From an uncultured Bacteroidales bacterium (GTDB lineage Bacteria; Bacteroidota; Bacteroidia; Bacteroidales; Tenuifilaceae), in NCBI GenBank assembly GCA_937926785.1, contig CALBBQ010000004.1:1-64000 (forward strand): DNA of 64,000 nucleotides. Direction: 5' to 3'. A program made the translations under genes and the position numbers. This document shows, piece by piece, positions 52,177 through 61,825 of this stretch (position 1 is the first letter of the stretch; each line of letters opens with the position of its first letter). The notes beneath the pieces are model-generated. The model did no database searches. It was not told where the DNA came from and worked only from the letters and a program-made list of their open reading frames with translations.

Positions 52177-53856
52177 CTAATTACTCCCCACATTTCCCAG
52201 GGCACAAGATGTGAATGTATTTCCGGTTCCGGTATTAGTCGAATTTATAAGATAGATGCCATAACCGTTAGAGTAGTTGAACTGGCAGTTACTTGCATTA
52301 AAAGTAGTGTTAGAAGCTCTAAGTGCGGCCCTATCGGAATTTGTACCCTGCCCGGCGTATTCGAACTTGCAATACTGCAATGAGCAATTTTTTGCATAAT
52401 TCCATAGGTGCACCTCCTTCCAGGCTCCAGCTGCCGGAGATGATGCACTTGTTGTAAATATTATATAATTTGAAGCATTACCGTTTGCAATGAGTGTTGA
52501 GTTATTGTAATAGCCAATATGGAACGAGCCATTAGCATCGAATTTAAATATGGCCCCCGGTTCTATGGTGAGAGTACCATTGTCAAAGTCTACCCCACCT
52601 TCTACATAGTAGGGCTTATCGAGTTTCTTCCAGGTAATTGTTCCCGACACATCATCGCCCACAACATTTACCCCTTTATCGGCCGGACAATTGAGAATGT
52701 TGCCCGTACCGATGGTATGTATATAGTTGGCATAAATTCGGATTGGATGGTTTCCGCAATTCCCTATGGTATTGTTAGTCATAGCTGTAAAACCAGCTTG
52801 ATAGTTCAGGAAAAGGCCATAGGTTTTTGCATAGTTGACAGTGTTGTTAGAAAAAGTGATGTTGCAACTTTTCACATTCACAGCCCCTTCGGTACTGGTC
52901 CCTGCGTAATTTATCAGGCAATTCTGCATGCTCGAATTAAGACTATGGTTCCAGAATGTTATTCCATCCCATGCACCAGCTGAGGGTACAGCAGCGCTAG
53001 TTGTAAATTCAATCTTGTTGTCGGTTGTTCCATTGGCAATAAGGGTAGTGTTATTGTAGTAGCCAATGCTAAGCCCTGCACCCGCACTAAACTTAAATAC
53101 ACATCCGGGTTCGATGGTCAGCGTACCGTTATCGAAATTAACATCACCCTCAACAAAGTATGGTACATTATGCTTGCGCCAGGTAATATTCCCTGTTGCA
53201 TCGTCACCGGCTACATCTATGCCTTTGTCTGCAGGACAAATAAATGTGTTTCCGGTGCCAATGGTGTGCATGTACCCGGCATAAATCCTTATAGGATGGC
53301 CACCGCAGTTTTCTATGGTGTTACCTGACATGGCTGTGAAAGAACCTTCATAGTTCAACATTACACCATAGAATTTGGCATGGTTAATATGGTTATTATT
53401 AAAAGTGATGGCACAGCTCTTAATGTTCACAGCTCCCTCGTTTGATTTACCGGCATAGAGCACCTGGCAGTATTGCATACTGGAGTTTAGGCTATAGTTC
53501 CAAAAGCTAATGCCCTCCCATGCTCCAGCAGTAGGATTGGATGCAGTAGATGTAAAAGTTATGGGTTTAGATGAGGTGCCATTTGCTATTAGAGTGGCAT
53601 TCTCATAGTAACCTATATGCAAGCTAGCACCCGTTTCAAACTTAACTGTTGTTCCAGGCTGAATGGTTAGCGTAGCACCGTCAACATTCACACTCCCACT
53701 GATTACGTAGGTTTTGCCGGATTCCCAAGTAGTGTTGGTTGTAATATCTGTTTTAATAATTGTTGAGCTTCCGCTCCCTTCAGTTTCTAACTGATCGCAT
53801 GAGGTAACCCCAAAAAACGCTGCAATCAGCGTCATCGATAAAATTTTTGCTTTCAT
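52177..53856 (-). CDS. Lipoprotein-like right-handed beta-helix protein with ~165-aa tandem repeats
   Basis: Lipobox FFGVTSC; repeated units NGTLTIEPGxxFKF...IGYYNNxTLIANG...GAW...CPADKGxxVxGDD. Confidence 0.88.
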   Translation of the reverse strand: MKAKILSMTLIAAFFGVTSCDQLETEGSGSSTIIKTDITTNTTWESGKTYVISGSVNVDGATLTIQPGTTVKFETGASLHIGYYENATLIANGTSSKPITFTSTASNPTAGAWEGISFWNYSLNSSMQYCQVLYAGKSNEGAVNIKSCAITFNNNHINHAKFYGVMLNYEGSFTAMSGNTIENCGGHPIRIYAGYMHTIGTGNTFICPADKGIDVAGDDATGNITWRKHNVPYFVEGDVNFDNGTLTIEPGCVFKFSAGAGLSIGYYNNTTLIANGTTDNKIEFTTSAAVPSAGAWDGITFWNHSLNSSMQNCLINYAGTSTEGAVNVKSCNITFSNNTVNYAKTYGLFLNYQAGFTAMTNNTIGNCGNHPIRIYANYIHTIGTGNILNCPADKGVNVVGDDVSGTITWKKLDKPYYVEGGVDFDNGTLTIEPGAIFKFDANGSFHIGYYNNSTLIANGNASNYIIFTTSASSPAAGAWKEVHLWNYAKNCSLQYCKFEYAGQGTNSDRAALRASNTTFNASNCQFNYSNGYGIYLINSTNTGTGNTFTSCALGNVGSN

Positions 53857-54108
53857 TTCAACTTCGATTAAATTTTTGTTAATATTATAACATTGAGTTA
53901 GAATTAAATTTATTCAATTCTAATGCCTTAATCCATTTTTTTTAACACAATCATTTTTATTTAACACACGTTAAGACTAAAAACTGTTAAAAATAAGCCA
54001 AATAGAGTAAATCTTCGACCTTTCTATATCCCTGGAAAATATAATTTAACACAGAGGGTTTTAAACTATCGTTAACTTTTTTATTCTTTTGTATAAACGA
54101 ACCAAACC

Positions 54109-55581
54109 ATGAAACGCAAAACCTGGCTCATGATAGCAGCCTTTCTTGTTGTTGTTATCATTTTCTTACTAATTTTTAGTTCGGGATCAAAGGATAAAAC
54201 CTCGCCCCTGTTTACCCGTGCTGAGGTGGGTAAGTTCGAAATTGTGGTTAATGTTACCGGTGAACTTAAAGCCCAAAACTCCGAAGACATCATGGCGCCA
54301 TCCGAACTCAGGGGACGCTCATTCAGGATAACTGATATAAAAATACAAGACCTGATACCGGAGGGTACAGTGGTTGACTCCGGCGACTATGTTGCCACTC
54401 TCGACCGCTCTGCTCTGAGTAACCAGCTTAAGAATACCGAGGATGAGTTGGAAAAAAGCCAGCAGGCATACCTAAAAACCCAACTCGATACCACCCTTCA
54501 GCTCCGTGAGCTTAGGAACAATCTCATCAACCTTAAGTTTGAGATGGAAGAGAAGCAGCTGGTGTTGGAGCAATCCAAATACGAGCCACCAGCCACTCAG
54601 CGCCAGGCTCAAATAAACCTTGAAAAAGCTGAAAGATCGTACCAGCAAGCGCTCTACAACTACAACCTGAAAAAGGATCAGGCTGAAGCCTCGATGAAGG
54701 AAGTGGCCATCAACCTGGAGCGTCAGCGCCGCGAGCGACAGGATATGCTGGATGTTCTTAGTAAGTTTGTGATTAAAGCACCCAAACAGGGAATGGTGAT
54801 TTACTATCGCGAATGGAACGGTCAGAAACGCAAGGTGGGATCAACCATCAGCCCTTGGGATTTAACCGTGGCTACCCTACCCGACCTCTCGGTAATGAAC
54901 TCAAAAACCTATGTAAACGAAATTGATATTAGCAAGGTTAAGAAAGGACAACCCGTAAGGATTACAGTTGATGCTTTCCCCGAAAAAAAGTTTACCGGCG
55001 AAGTGGTGGAGGTTGCCAACATTGGCGAGCAGCTGCCCAATACCGATGCCAAAGTCTTTGAGGTTGTCATCAGGGTTAACGAGTATGACCCAATCCTGCG
55101 CCCATCCATGACTACAGGAAACCAAATTGTTACCAATGTGTATGACTCCGTTCTCTACATCCCGCTTGAGGCTCTGCATGCCAACGATAGTATTAGCTTT
55201 GTGTATACCCGTAAGGGTAAACGTCAGGTTGTGGTACCGGGTGAAATGAACGAAAACCATATCATCATTGAGAAAGGTTTAAAACCTGGCGAAGAGCTAT
55301 ACCTATCTATACCCGAAAAACCCCAAAAATTTGAGTTCACAGGCTTGGAGCTGATTCCTGAGATAAAAAAGAAAAAGGAAGATAAAATAAAGGCAGAAGA
55401 ACAGCTCCGCCAGCAGCAGGAACAGATGATGAGAAAGCGAACCAATGGAAATACCATGGCAATTCAGGGTCAACGAAATTTCATAATTCAAAGCCCAACC
55501 GGAACATCGAATAGCCCGGCTGATAAACCCGGAGAGAAAGAAGCCATAGCGGCAAAAAAGAAAACCAACACCAAACCCTGA
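54109..55581 (+). CDS. HlyD/MacA-like periplasmic adaptor
   Basis: N-terminal TM, biotinyl-lipoyl-like VDSGDYVATLDRSAL, coiled coil, MacA-like C-terminus. Confidence 0.88.
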   Translation: MKRKTWLMIAAFLVVVIIFLLIFSSGSKDKTSPLFTRAEVGKFEIVVNVTGELKAQNSEDIMAPSELRGRSFRITDIKIQDLIPEGTVVDSGDYVATLDRSALSNQLKNTEDELEKSQQAYLKTQLDTTLQLRELRNNLINLKFEMEEKQLVLEQSKYEPPATQRQAQINLEKAERSYQQALYNYNLKKDQAEASMKEVAINLERQRRERQDMLDVLSKFVIKAPKQGMVIYYREWNGQKRKVGSTISPWDLTVATLPDLSVMNSKTYVNEIDISKVKKGQPVRITVDAFPEKKFTGEVVEVANIGEQLPNTDAKVFEVVIRVNEYDPILRPSMTTGNQIVTNVYDSVLYIPLEALHANDSISFVYTRKGKRQVVVPGEMNENHIIIEKGLKPGEELYLSIPEKPQKFEFTGLELIPEIKKKKEDKIKAEEQLRQQQEQMMRKRTNGNTMAIQGQRNFIIQSPTGTSNSPADKPGEKEAIAAKKKTNTKP

Positions 55582-55586
55582 CCACC

Positions 55587-56963
55587 ATGTTCCGAATCGA
55601 TAGGCTCTACCGCAGGTATGCCCATGATATAACCATCGCCCTGGATGCAATAATGGCCAACAAGCTAAAGTCCATTCTTACCGCGCTGGGGATAATCTTT
55701 GGTGTTGCAGCAGTAATTAGCATGCTGGCCATTGGAAATGGAGCCCAGCAGGAAATACTTAACCAGATGAAGATGGTAGGGGTAAACAACATCATCATAA
55801 ACTCTATTTTTGAAGCCCAGGATGCCGAATCGAGCGAGGGAGATAATGGAAACAAACAGAAACAGAAGTTCTCGACGGGTTTAACCCTCGCCGATATGGA
55901 AGCCATTAAGTCGGTTATACCCTCGGTAGTTCATATCAGTCCCGAGATAAGCCTGAACTCATACATTCAGTACAGTGGCTTGCGGATGCAAGCCAAAATC
56001 ATTGGGGTTTCCAACGACTACTTTTCTCTTTTTAACCTCCCGTTGGAGGAAGGAATGTTTTTCAGCAACTACCACCAGGAACATGGGGTACCGGTTTGCG
56101 TAATTGGTGCAAATATTAAATCGAAGTTTTTCAGTACCGAGAACCCCATAGGAAAATATATCAAGTTTGGGAATGTGTGGCTTAAGGTCATAGGGGTGCT
56201 GGCTAAATCAAACTTAAAGGTTACCGGTTTTGAGAGTAGCGGCATCAACGTGTACAATGATAACATCTATGTACCGGCAAAAAACATCTTGCTGCGCTAC
56301 CAGAACAGGGCTTTAGTAAATAGCGGGAAGCTTAACCAGGGAGGTACTGCAATCCGTGGATTTGGATTTGTGATTTTTGGAGGAAGCACCGAAACCCAGG
56401 CGCCCAAAAACTACCATCAGCTAGATAGGATCATACTTCAGGTTAAGGAAACCGAAGATATTGCCTCCACATCGGAAGTTCTAAGCCGAATGCTACTCCG
56501 CCGACACGCAGGTGTAAAGGATTACGAAATTACCGTTCCGGAACTACTACTCAAGCAGCAGCAACGCACCAAGGATATTTTCAACATTGTGCTGGGTGCA
56601 ATTGCCAGCATTTCGCTAATTGTTGGTGGAATTGGGATTATGAATATCATGTTCGCCTCGGTAATGGAGCGTATCAAGGAAATTGGTACACGATTGGCCA
56701 TTGGAGCTAAAAAAGCAGATATTGTGGCACAGTTCCTCTCCGAAGCAGTATTGATAAGCGTTACAGGAGGTATGATTGGTGTTATACTTGGGGTAATTCT
56801 ATCCAAATTAATTACCCATTTTGCGGGTATACTCACCATCGTAAGCTTTTCATCAATAATCATCGCTTTTGGTGTATCTGCAGCAGTAGGCGTGATCTTC
56901 GGGTTATCGCCTGCCAAACGGGCAGCAGAAAAAGACCCCATTGAATCGTTAAGGTATGAGTAA
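55587..56963 (+). CDS. MacB-like ABC transporter permease
   Basis: ALDAIMANKLKSILTALGIIFGVAAVISMLAIGNGAQQEIL; ERIKEIGTRLAIGAKKADI. Confidence 0.92.
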   Translation: MFRIDRLYRRYAHDITIALDAIMANKLKSILTALGIIFGVAAVISMLAIGNGAQQEILNQMKMVGVNNIIINSIFEAQDAESSEGDNGNKQKQKFSTGLTLADMEAIKSVIPSVVHISPEISLNSYIQYSGLRMQAKIIGVSNDYFSLFNLPLEEGMFFSNYHQEHGVPVCVIGANIKSKFFSTENPIGKYIKFGNVWLKVIGVLAKSNLKVTGFESSGINVYNDNIYVPAKNILLRYQNRALVNSGKLNQGGTAIRGFGFVIFGGSTETQAPKNYHQLDRIILQVKETEDIASTSEVLSRMLLRRHAGVKDYEITVPELLLKQQQRTKDIFNIVLGAIASISLIVGGIGIMNIMFASVMERIKEIGTRLAIGAKKADIVAQFLSEAVLISVTGGMIGVILGVILSKLITHFAGILTIVSFSSIIIAFGVSAAVGVIFGLSPAKRAAEKDPIESLRYE

Positions 56964-56988
56964 CTAAAGATTTTCAATAGAAAAGGAA

Positions 56989-58464
56989 ATGAAAAGGTTA
57001 ATATCCATCGTATCAATAACCCTGCTTCCAGTCATTGCATTTGCTCAGAATCCGGTAAACCGATTAACCTACGAAGAGGTTATACAACTGGCACGTGAGC
57101 AGTCGCCCCAAGCCATACTAGCTAAACACAGGTTCAGAGCAGCCTACTGGCAATACCGAACCTATGTAGCCGAACTGAGACCCAATCTTACGTTGAACGG
57201 AACTATACCCCAGTTTACCCGTTCATTAGTGCGGTACCAGAATCCGGATGGCACATATAATTATATCGAGGAAAACTCAAATACCACATCGTTAGGTTTA
57301 TCGCTTTCACAAAACATCGGTTTTACCGGAGGGCAAATTTTCATACGCAGTAACCTGGAACGAACCGATTTGCTTGGGGCTAATAAAACCACATCCTACA
57401 TGAGTGTCCCTGTTTCCATTGGGTTCTCACAACCCCTTTATGCCATGAACCGGTTAAAATGGAGCAAGCGTATAGAGCCAATTAAGTACGAAGAAGCAAG
57501 GCGAAGCTTCATACAAAGCATGGAGGCCATTGCCATGGATGCCACCCGCTTGTTCTTCGACCTCGCCATGGCCCAGCAAAACCTCGAAACGGCAAAACTG
57601 AACTACTCCAACACCGATACACTCTATAAAATTGCTCAGGGAAGGTATAACATAGGAACCATTGCCGAGAATGAACTACTTCAGATGGAGCTCAGCTTTC
57701 TGAACGCCGGTACTGCCCTAAGCGAAGCAGAGGTCGATTTACAGCTTAAAAAGATTCGCCTGAAATCATATCTTGGGCTAAACGATCTTTACGACCTTGA
57801 AATAGTTGTACCGGATAGCATCCCAAAATTCGACTTGCAGTTCGACAACGTGCTTCAACTTGCGAAGCAAAACAATCCTCAGATTTTGAACTTCCAGCGC
57901 CAACTCTTGGAAGCCGACCGCGATGTGGCACAAGCTAAAGCCGAAAGGGGGCTAAATGCAAACCTTTACGCTTCTTTTGGTCTTACACAGCGCGCCGCTG
58001 AACTAAAAGATGCCTACATCGACCCTCTGGACCAGCAAAGCGTTCGTGTGGGGATAACCATTCCTATACTCGATTGGGGTCTGGGAAGAGGAAAGGTTAA
58101 GATGGCCCAGTCGAACCGAGAGGTTGTTCGGACCACGGTTGAGCAGTCGCTTGCCGATTTTGAACAGGATGTTTTTCTTAAGGTGATGCAGTTTAACCGC
58201 CAGGACGATCAGGTTAAGATAGCACGTAAAGCCGACCTGGTTTCACAGAACCGTTACGAGGTTACCAAGCAGCGGTTTTTGATAGGTAAAATAGACGTGC
58301 TTACCCTGAATGTTGCCCAAAGCGAACGCGACCAGGCCAAGCAAAGGTATATCAATACCCTCAGCAATTTTTGGCAGTACTACTACCAAATGCGAAGATT
58401 AACCCTTTTTGATATCGAAAAAAATCAACCCATTACTACCGATTTTGAACTGCTACTAAAATGA
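56989..58464 (+). CDS. TolC family outer membrane protein
   Basis: Signal peptide; LTYEEVIQLAREQSPQAILAKHRFRAAYWQYR; TolC helical repeats. Confidence 0.92.
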   Translation: MKRLISIVSITLLPVIAFAQNPVNRLTYEEVIQLAREQSPQAILAKHRFRAAYWQYRTYVAELRPNLTLNGTIPQFTRSLVRYQNPDGTYNYIEENSNTTSLGLSLSQNIGFTGGQIFIRSNLERTDLLGANKTTSYMSVPVSIGFSQPLYAMNRLKWSKRIEPIKYEEARRSFIQSMEAIAMDATRLFFDLAMAQQNLETAKLNYSNTDTLYKIAQGRYNIGTIAENELLQMELSFLNAGTALSEAEVDLQLKKIRLKSYLGLNDLYDLEIVVPDSIPKFDLQFDNVLQLAKQNNPQILNFQRQLLEADRDVAQAKAERGLNANLYASFGLTQRAAELKDAYIDPLDQQSVRVGITIPILDWGLGRGKVKMAQSNREVVRTTVEQSLADFEQDVFLKVMQFNRQDDQVKIARKADLVSQNRYEVTKQRFLIGKIDVLTLNVAQSERDQAKQRYINTLSNFWQYYYQMRRLTLFDIEKNQPITTDFELLLK

Positions 58465-58535
58465 TTTACAGATCTCTATAAATTTTTGAGAATTTGTGAT
58501 AAAGAATAGTGGTACAAAAAATTTTCTGAAAAAAT

Positions 58536-58566
58536 TTTGCAGGAATAAGTAAATGATATATTTTTG
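58536..58566 (+). promoter_or_regulatory. Bacteroidota-type promoter for tRNA-Gly/Leu operon
   Basis: TTTG-N19-TATTTTTG. Confidence 0.75.
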
Positions 58567-58611
58567 CACCACCAATCGAAAGCACAACGGTGCTAAACGA
58601 GTTGAAATACT

Positions 58612-58684
58612 GCGGAAGTAGCTCAGTTGGTAGAGCATAACCTTGCCAAGGTTAGGGTCGCGAGTTCGAGTCTCGTCTTCCGCT
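58612..58684 (+). tRNA. tRNA-Gly (GCC)
   Basis: GCGGAAGTAGCTCAGTTGGTAGAGCATAACCTTGCCAAGGTTAGGGTCGCGAGTTCGAGTCTCGTCTTCCGCT. Confidence 0.97.
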
Positions 58685-58752
58685 CCAGTTCTTTTAAAAG
58701 TTCAAAGTATCCAAGCTTTGAACTTTTTAAGTTTAAAACACATCCCATTTCT

Positions 58753-58837
58753 GCCCGGATGGTGGAACTGGTAGACACGCAGGACTTAAAATCCTGTGGC
58801 CATTGCGGCTGTGCGGGTTCAAGTCCCGCTCCGGGTA
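58753..58837 (+). tRNA. tRNA-Leu (TAA)
   Basis: GCCCGGATGGTGGAACTGG...CAGGACTTAAAATCCTG...GTGCGGGTTCAAGTCCCGCTCCGGGTA. Confidence 0.97.
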
Positions 58838-58908
58838 CACAAAGCTACGCCTCAGGTGTGGCTTTGCTGTTTCTAGCCCACTCCTCTTACCCGTCGGTTC
58901 TCCCCCCC

Positions 58909-58973
58909 CTCAGTGCATAATCCGGCAGCCGCCGGATTAGGGTCGCGAGTTCGAGTCTCGTCTTCCGATCCAG
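58909..58973 (+). pseudogene. tRNA-Gly pseudogene with replaced anticodon arm
   Basis: CTCAGT[deletion]GCATAA-TCCGGCAGCCGCCGGA-TTAGGGTCGCGAGTTCGAGTCTCGTCTTCCGATCC; flanks identical to 58612-58684. Confidence 0.85.
58919..58938. repeat. Hairpin AATCCGGC-AGCC-GCCGGATT
   Basis: Perfect 8-bp stem in place of anticodon stem-loop. Confidence 0.9.
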
Positions 58974-59038
58974 CTCTTTTGAAAGTTCAAAGTATCCAAG
59001 CTTTGATCTTTTTAAGTTTAAAACACATCCCATTTCCG

Positions 59039-59116
59039 CCCGGATGGTCGAACTGGTAGCACGTCCCGACCTACGGTCGGGATGGCCATTGCGGCTGTGC
59101 GGGTTCAAGTCCCGCT
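59039..59116 (+). pseudogene. tRNA-Leu pseudogene with replaced anticodon arm and missing 3' acceptor strand
   Basis: GCCCGGATGGTCGAACTGGTAGCACG-TCCCGACCTACGGTCGGGA-TGGCCATTGCGGCTGTGCGGGTTCAAGTCCCGCT then divergent. Confidence 0.85.
59064..59082. repeat. Hairpin TCCCGACC-TAC-GGTCGGGA
   Basis: Perfect 8-bp stem in place of anticodon stem-loop. Confidence 0.9.
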
Positions 59117-59425
59117 TTTAATGCTTTTATCATAAACCCTACTTATCATTCATTTTAGAATACCTAGATTTTAAAGTTGCCATTAATTGGTAAATGATTT
59201 GATCATTGGCTATCATCAAGCGATTTAGATAAGCTCAATTAGCCAACCCTAAAATAACTACCCAGCTCGTAAAGAAAAAACCAGGAAACTTTTTTAAAAT
59301 TGAAACATTGTGATTCTATTATTCTCTTCCTTCTTCCTTTATTAATGCTATAGTAATTTTAACCTCAAAATTATCGGATGGCATTTTACCTTCTTAAGCA
59401 TCTGTAACAGTATCTGTTTAAAAAA

Positions 59426-60439
59426 TTATTTCATTTCATGCATATTTAGGCTCTGGTTAAGAATGTTAACAAACTCATTTCTAATGAAAAGCGGTTCAAG
59501 AACTTGAACATGGGGACAAAAGGACAAAAGCAAAGCCATTAGTTCCTTGTTTGGAACCACCTTAATACGTACCTCTAACATGTCATCAATATACTTTACC
59601 TTCTGCGACATGTGAAGTGGTTTAGAAATTACATAAGGTGATCTTTCAGGGGAAAAAAGTAGTTTAATCTCTATAGGTTCAACGCCTGTGGGCCTCGTAA
59701 CACCAATTACGTCGTAGTAGTATTCTTCCCAGTCAGTATCGCAATTTAGGTAACTCAAAGAAGTGCTTTCAATACTTACTATCCTATCGAGAGCCAGCAC
59801 CCAGAATGGGTTCTGTTGTTCCTGGTTAAGTCCAATTACAAACCAACGATTATTGTATTCCTTTAGGTAATAAGGGTGAAAGATTAACTGGTAGGATTGG
59901 TCGGAAATATATGGTTTGTATTCAACCCTTAGGACAACCTCATTTAAAATAGAATTAAATAGTAGGCCAAAGTGCTCCAACCCTTTCAAATCTCTATTAA
60001 AATCAAAACTAACTATGGGTTTATCAGTTTTCCGGGCCAATCCTAGTTTATGCTGTACTATTGGTATAACCTCATAAACCCAGTCGAACTGAGGCATACC
60101 CTCAAAACGGCTAAGAATGTCTATTGCTGCTTTAATCTTATCTAATTCCTCTTGCTTCAATGGGAGGTTATTAATGGAAAAAGAAGGATCACTATAACGA
60201 TAGAACACCCTTTTGCCATCTCTTACTCGTTGCAGATCGATGCTAAACCCTTCGCTGCTTTCCATAAAATTAATATCTTCGATAACCTGTCGTTTTTTAA
60301 CCGAACAGTTCGGGTCTATCTCCTGCAGAACTTTATTAATTTCATCTACCAAATCCTCAATAAAATAATTTCTCCCTGTATTTCTGAAGCATTTGTCAAG
60401 AACCTGATATCGTATCAGAGCGCTCTTAGTAATGGGCAT
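59426..60439 (-). CDS. WYL domain transcriptional regulator
   Basis: N-terminal HTH-like ALIRYQVLDKCFRN; C-terminal WYL-type FHPYYLKEYNNRWFVIGLNQEQQNPFWVLALDRIVSIE; start at MPITKSALIRYQ. Confidence 0.88.
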   Translation of the reverse strand: MPITKSALIRYQVLDKCFRNTGRNYFIEDLVDEINKVLQEIDPNCSVKKRQVIEDINFMESSEGFSIDLQRVRDGKRVFYRYSDPSFSINNLPLKQEELDKIKAAIDILSRFEGMPQFDWVYEVIPIVQHKLGLARKTDKPIVSFDFNRDLKGLEHFGLLFNSILNEVVLRVEYKPYISDQSYQLIFHPYYLKEYNNRWFVIGLNQEQQNPFWVLALDRIVSIESTSLSYLNCDTDWEEYYYDVIGVTRPTGVEPIEIKLLFSPERSPYVISKPLHMSQKVKYIDDMLEVRIKVVPNKELMALLLSFCPHVQVLEPLFIRNEFVNILNQSLNMHEMK

Positions 60440-60527
60440 AAAATCTAATTTATACCTAAAGATACATCTTTTGCAGAAAGGTTGCAATGGATGTACTTTT
60501 TTTGCATCAAAACAAAACGTTTGAGCC

Positions 60528-60998
60528 ATGAAAAGGATTACGCTCACATTGCTATTTTTCCTACCTGTAACGGTTGGATTAGCACAGCTCTGGTTAAAAG
60601 AAGATGAAATCATTAAAAAATATGGAAAGCCTGTTGAAAAAGGCCTTTTTGATGATTCACAAAAATTATACTACCTAAAATTTAGTCCGGATCAAATTAC
60701 CTCTACAAGCAAATTCAAGTGTGATCATCTGAAAGCCTTATTCCCTGTTGATAATTCATTCATAAACTACTGCGTCATGATTGAAGTTAAATATCCCATT
60801 AAGTACCTCGACGCTTTCATCGAAGCTTATGATAGGGAATACACCAGAACATCAGAAGAGGAATTGATATGGATAGATTATGATAAAGCTGTTTGGCACT
60901 ATTTATACATCAGCAATGATGACGATCACTTTTTAGTAGTTGATATAATAGCCTTTGAATTGCTAATTAAGATAGTTAATGAGTATGATGAAGAATGA
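60528..60998 (+). CDS. Secreted protein of unknown function, paralogue 1
   Basis: Signal peptide; AQLWLKEDEIIKKYGK...LIWIDYDKAVWHYLY. Confidence 0.7.
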   Translation: MKRITLTLLFFLPVTVGLAQLWLKEDEIIKKYGKPVEKGLFDDSQKLYYLKFSPDQITSTSKFKCDHLKALFPVDNSFINYCVMIEVKYPIKYLDAFIEAYDREYTRTSEEELIWIDYDKAVWHYLYISNDDDHFLVVDIIAFELLIKIVNEYDEE

Positions 60999-61073
60999 TT
61001 ATGAACCAAACTATGCAGAAAGAATGCACAGGTAGGTATTTCCTTTGCTTCACAAACATAAAATTTAAATGCC

Positions 61074-61490
61074 ATGAAGAGTATATTAACAACACTGCTA
61101 CTTTGCTTGACCGGAATGGTTAGCGTAGCGCAACTGGGCTATTCCGTAGAGGAAATTGTAGAAAAGTATGGTAACGACTACGAAGTAGGATATACCGATG
61201 ACAGCGTATTCTATTTTATCTTTTCACAGGTTAAACTTTACAAAAACAGCGACAAGACTTACCCTTTGGTAACCTACTTCACTTCCGACAAAAAGGATGG
61301 GATATGCTTTCTTAAGATGGTAATTTACCCTATCGACGAGATTAACAAGAGGATCACTGAGTACAATGAAAAGTACGTTAAGGAATCGAACCTTGTATGG
61401 ATTGATTATGAAAACAACATAAAATACATACTTAGGGTTTTCCGGGAAAAACAAACGTTTACCATTTCATCACTTTTTATATCAAAATAG
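61074..61490 (+). CDS. Secreted protein of unknown function, paralogue 2
   Basis: Signal peptide; AQLGYSVEEIVEKYGN...LVWIDYENNIKYIL. Confidence 0.7.
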   Translation: MKSILTTLLLCLTGMVSVAQLGYSVEEIVEKYGNDYEVGYTDDSVFYFIFSQVKLYKNSDKTYPLVTYFTSDKKDGICFLKMVIYPIDEINKRITEYNEKYVKESNLVWIDYENNIKYILRVFREKQTFTISSLFISK

Positions 61491-61492
61491 CT

Positions 61493-61822
61493 ATGGGCGC
61501 ATATGCAATAGATCTTGACGAAGGAACCTTTGCACAGGACAGGGATACCTACAAGAATAGACTTAAGGACCCCCGGTGGAAGGTTAGAAGGGAGGAAATC
61601 CTGATGCGCGATGGATATCGCTGTGTGGTTTGCGGAAGCGCTGAAGACCCCGAAGTTCATCATAGGCAGTACCATTATATTGTGGGAGCCAGTCGATATC
61701 GCGACCCCTGGGATTATGCAGATGAACTGCTGATTACTCTTTGCAGAAAATGTCATACTAATGGACATGAGCACTATAAAGTACCGGTTGTGTTTTTAGA
61801 TAGTAACAATAAAATTCTATAA
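61493..61822 (+). CDS. HNH endonuclease domain protein
   Basis: CVVCGSAEDPEVHHRQYHYI...ELLITLCRKCHTNGHE. Confidence 0.85.
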   Translation: MGAYAIDLDEGTFAQDRDTYKNRLKDPRWKVRREEILMRDGYRCVVCGSAEDPEVHHRQYHYIVGASRYRDPWDYADELLITLCRKCHTNGHEHYKVPVVFLDSNNKIL

Positions 61823-61825
61823 GCT

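Noticed and set aside
52177-53856. Periodic repeats as a CRISPR array or satellite
   Set aside because: The repeats are ~500 bp, in frame, and encode beta-helix units.
58627-58920. 97-aa plus-strand ORF across the tRNAs and 73-aa minus-strand ORF at 58887-59108
   Set aside because: Both are translations of tRNA and tRNA-derived sequence, not proteins.
58909-59116. Duplicated block as functional extra tRNA genes
   Set aside because: D-arm deletion, anticodon arms replaced and Leu acceptor 3' strand lost; they cannot be normal tRNAs.
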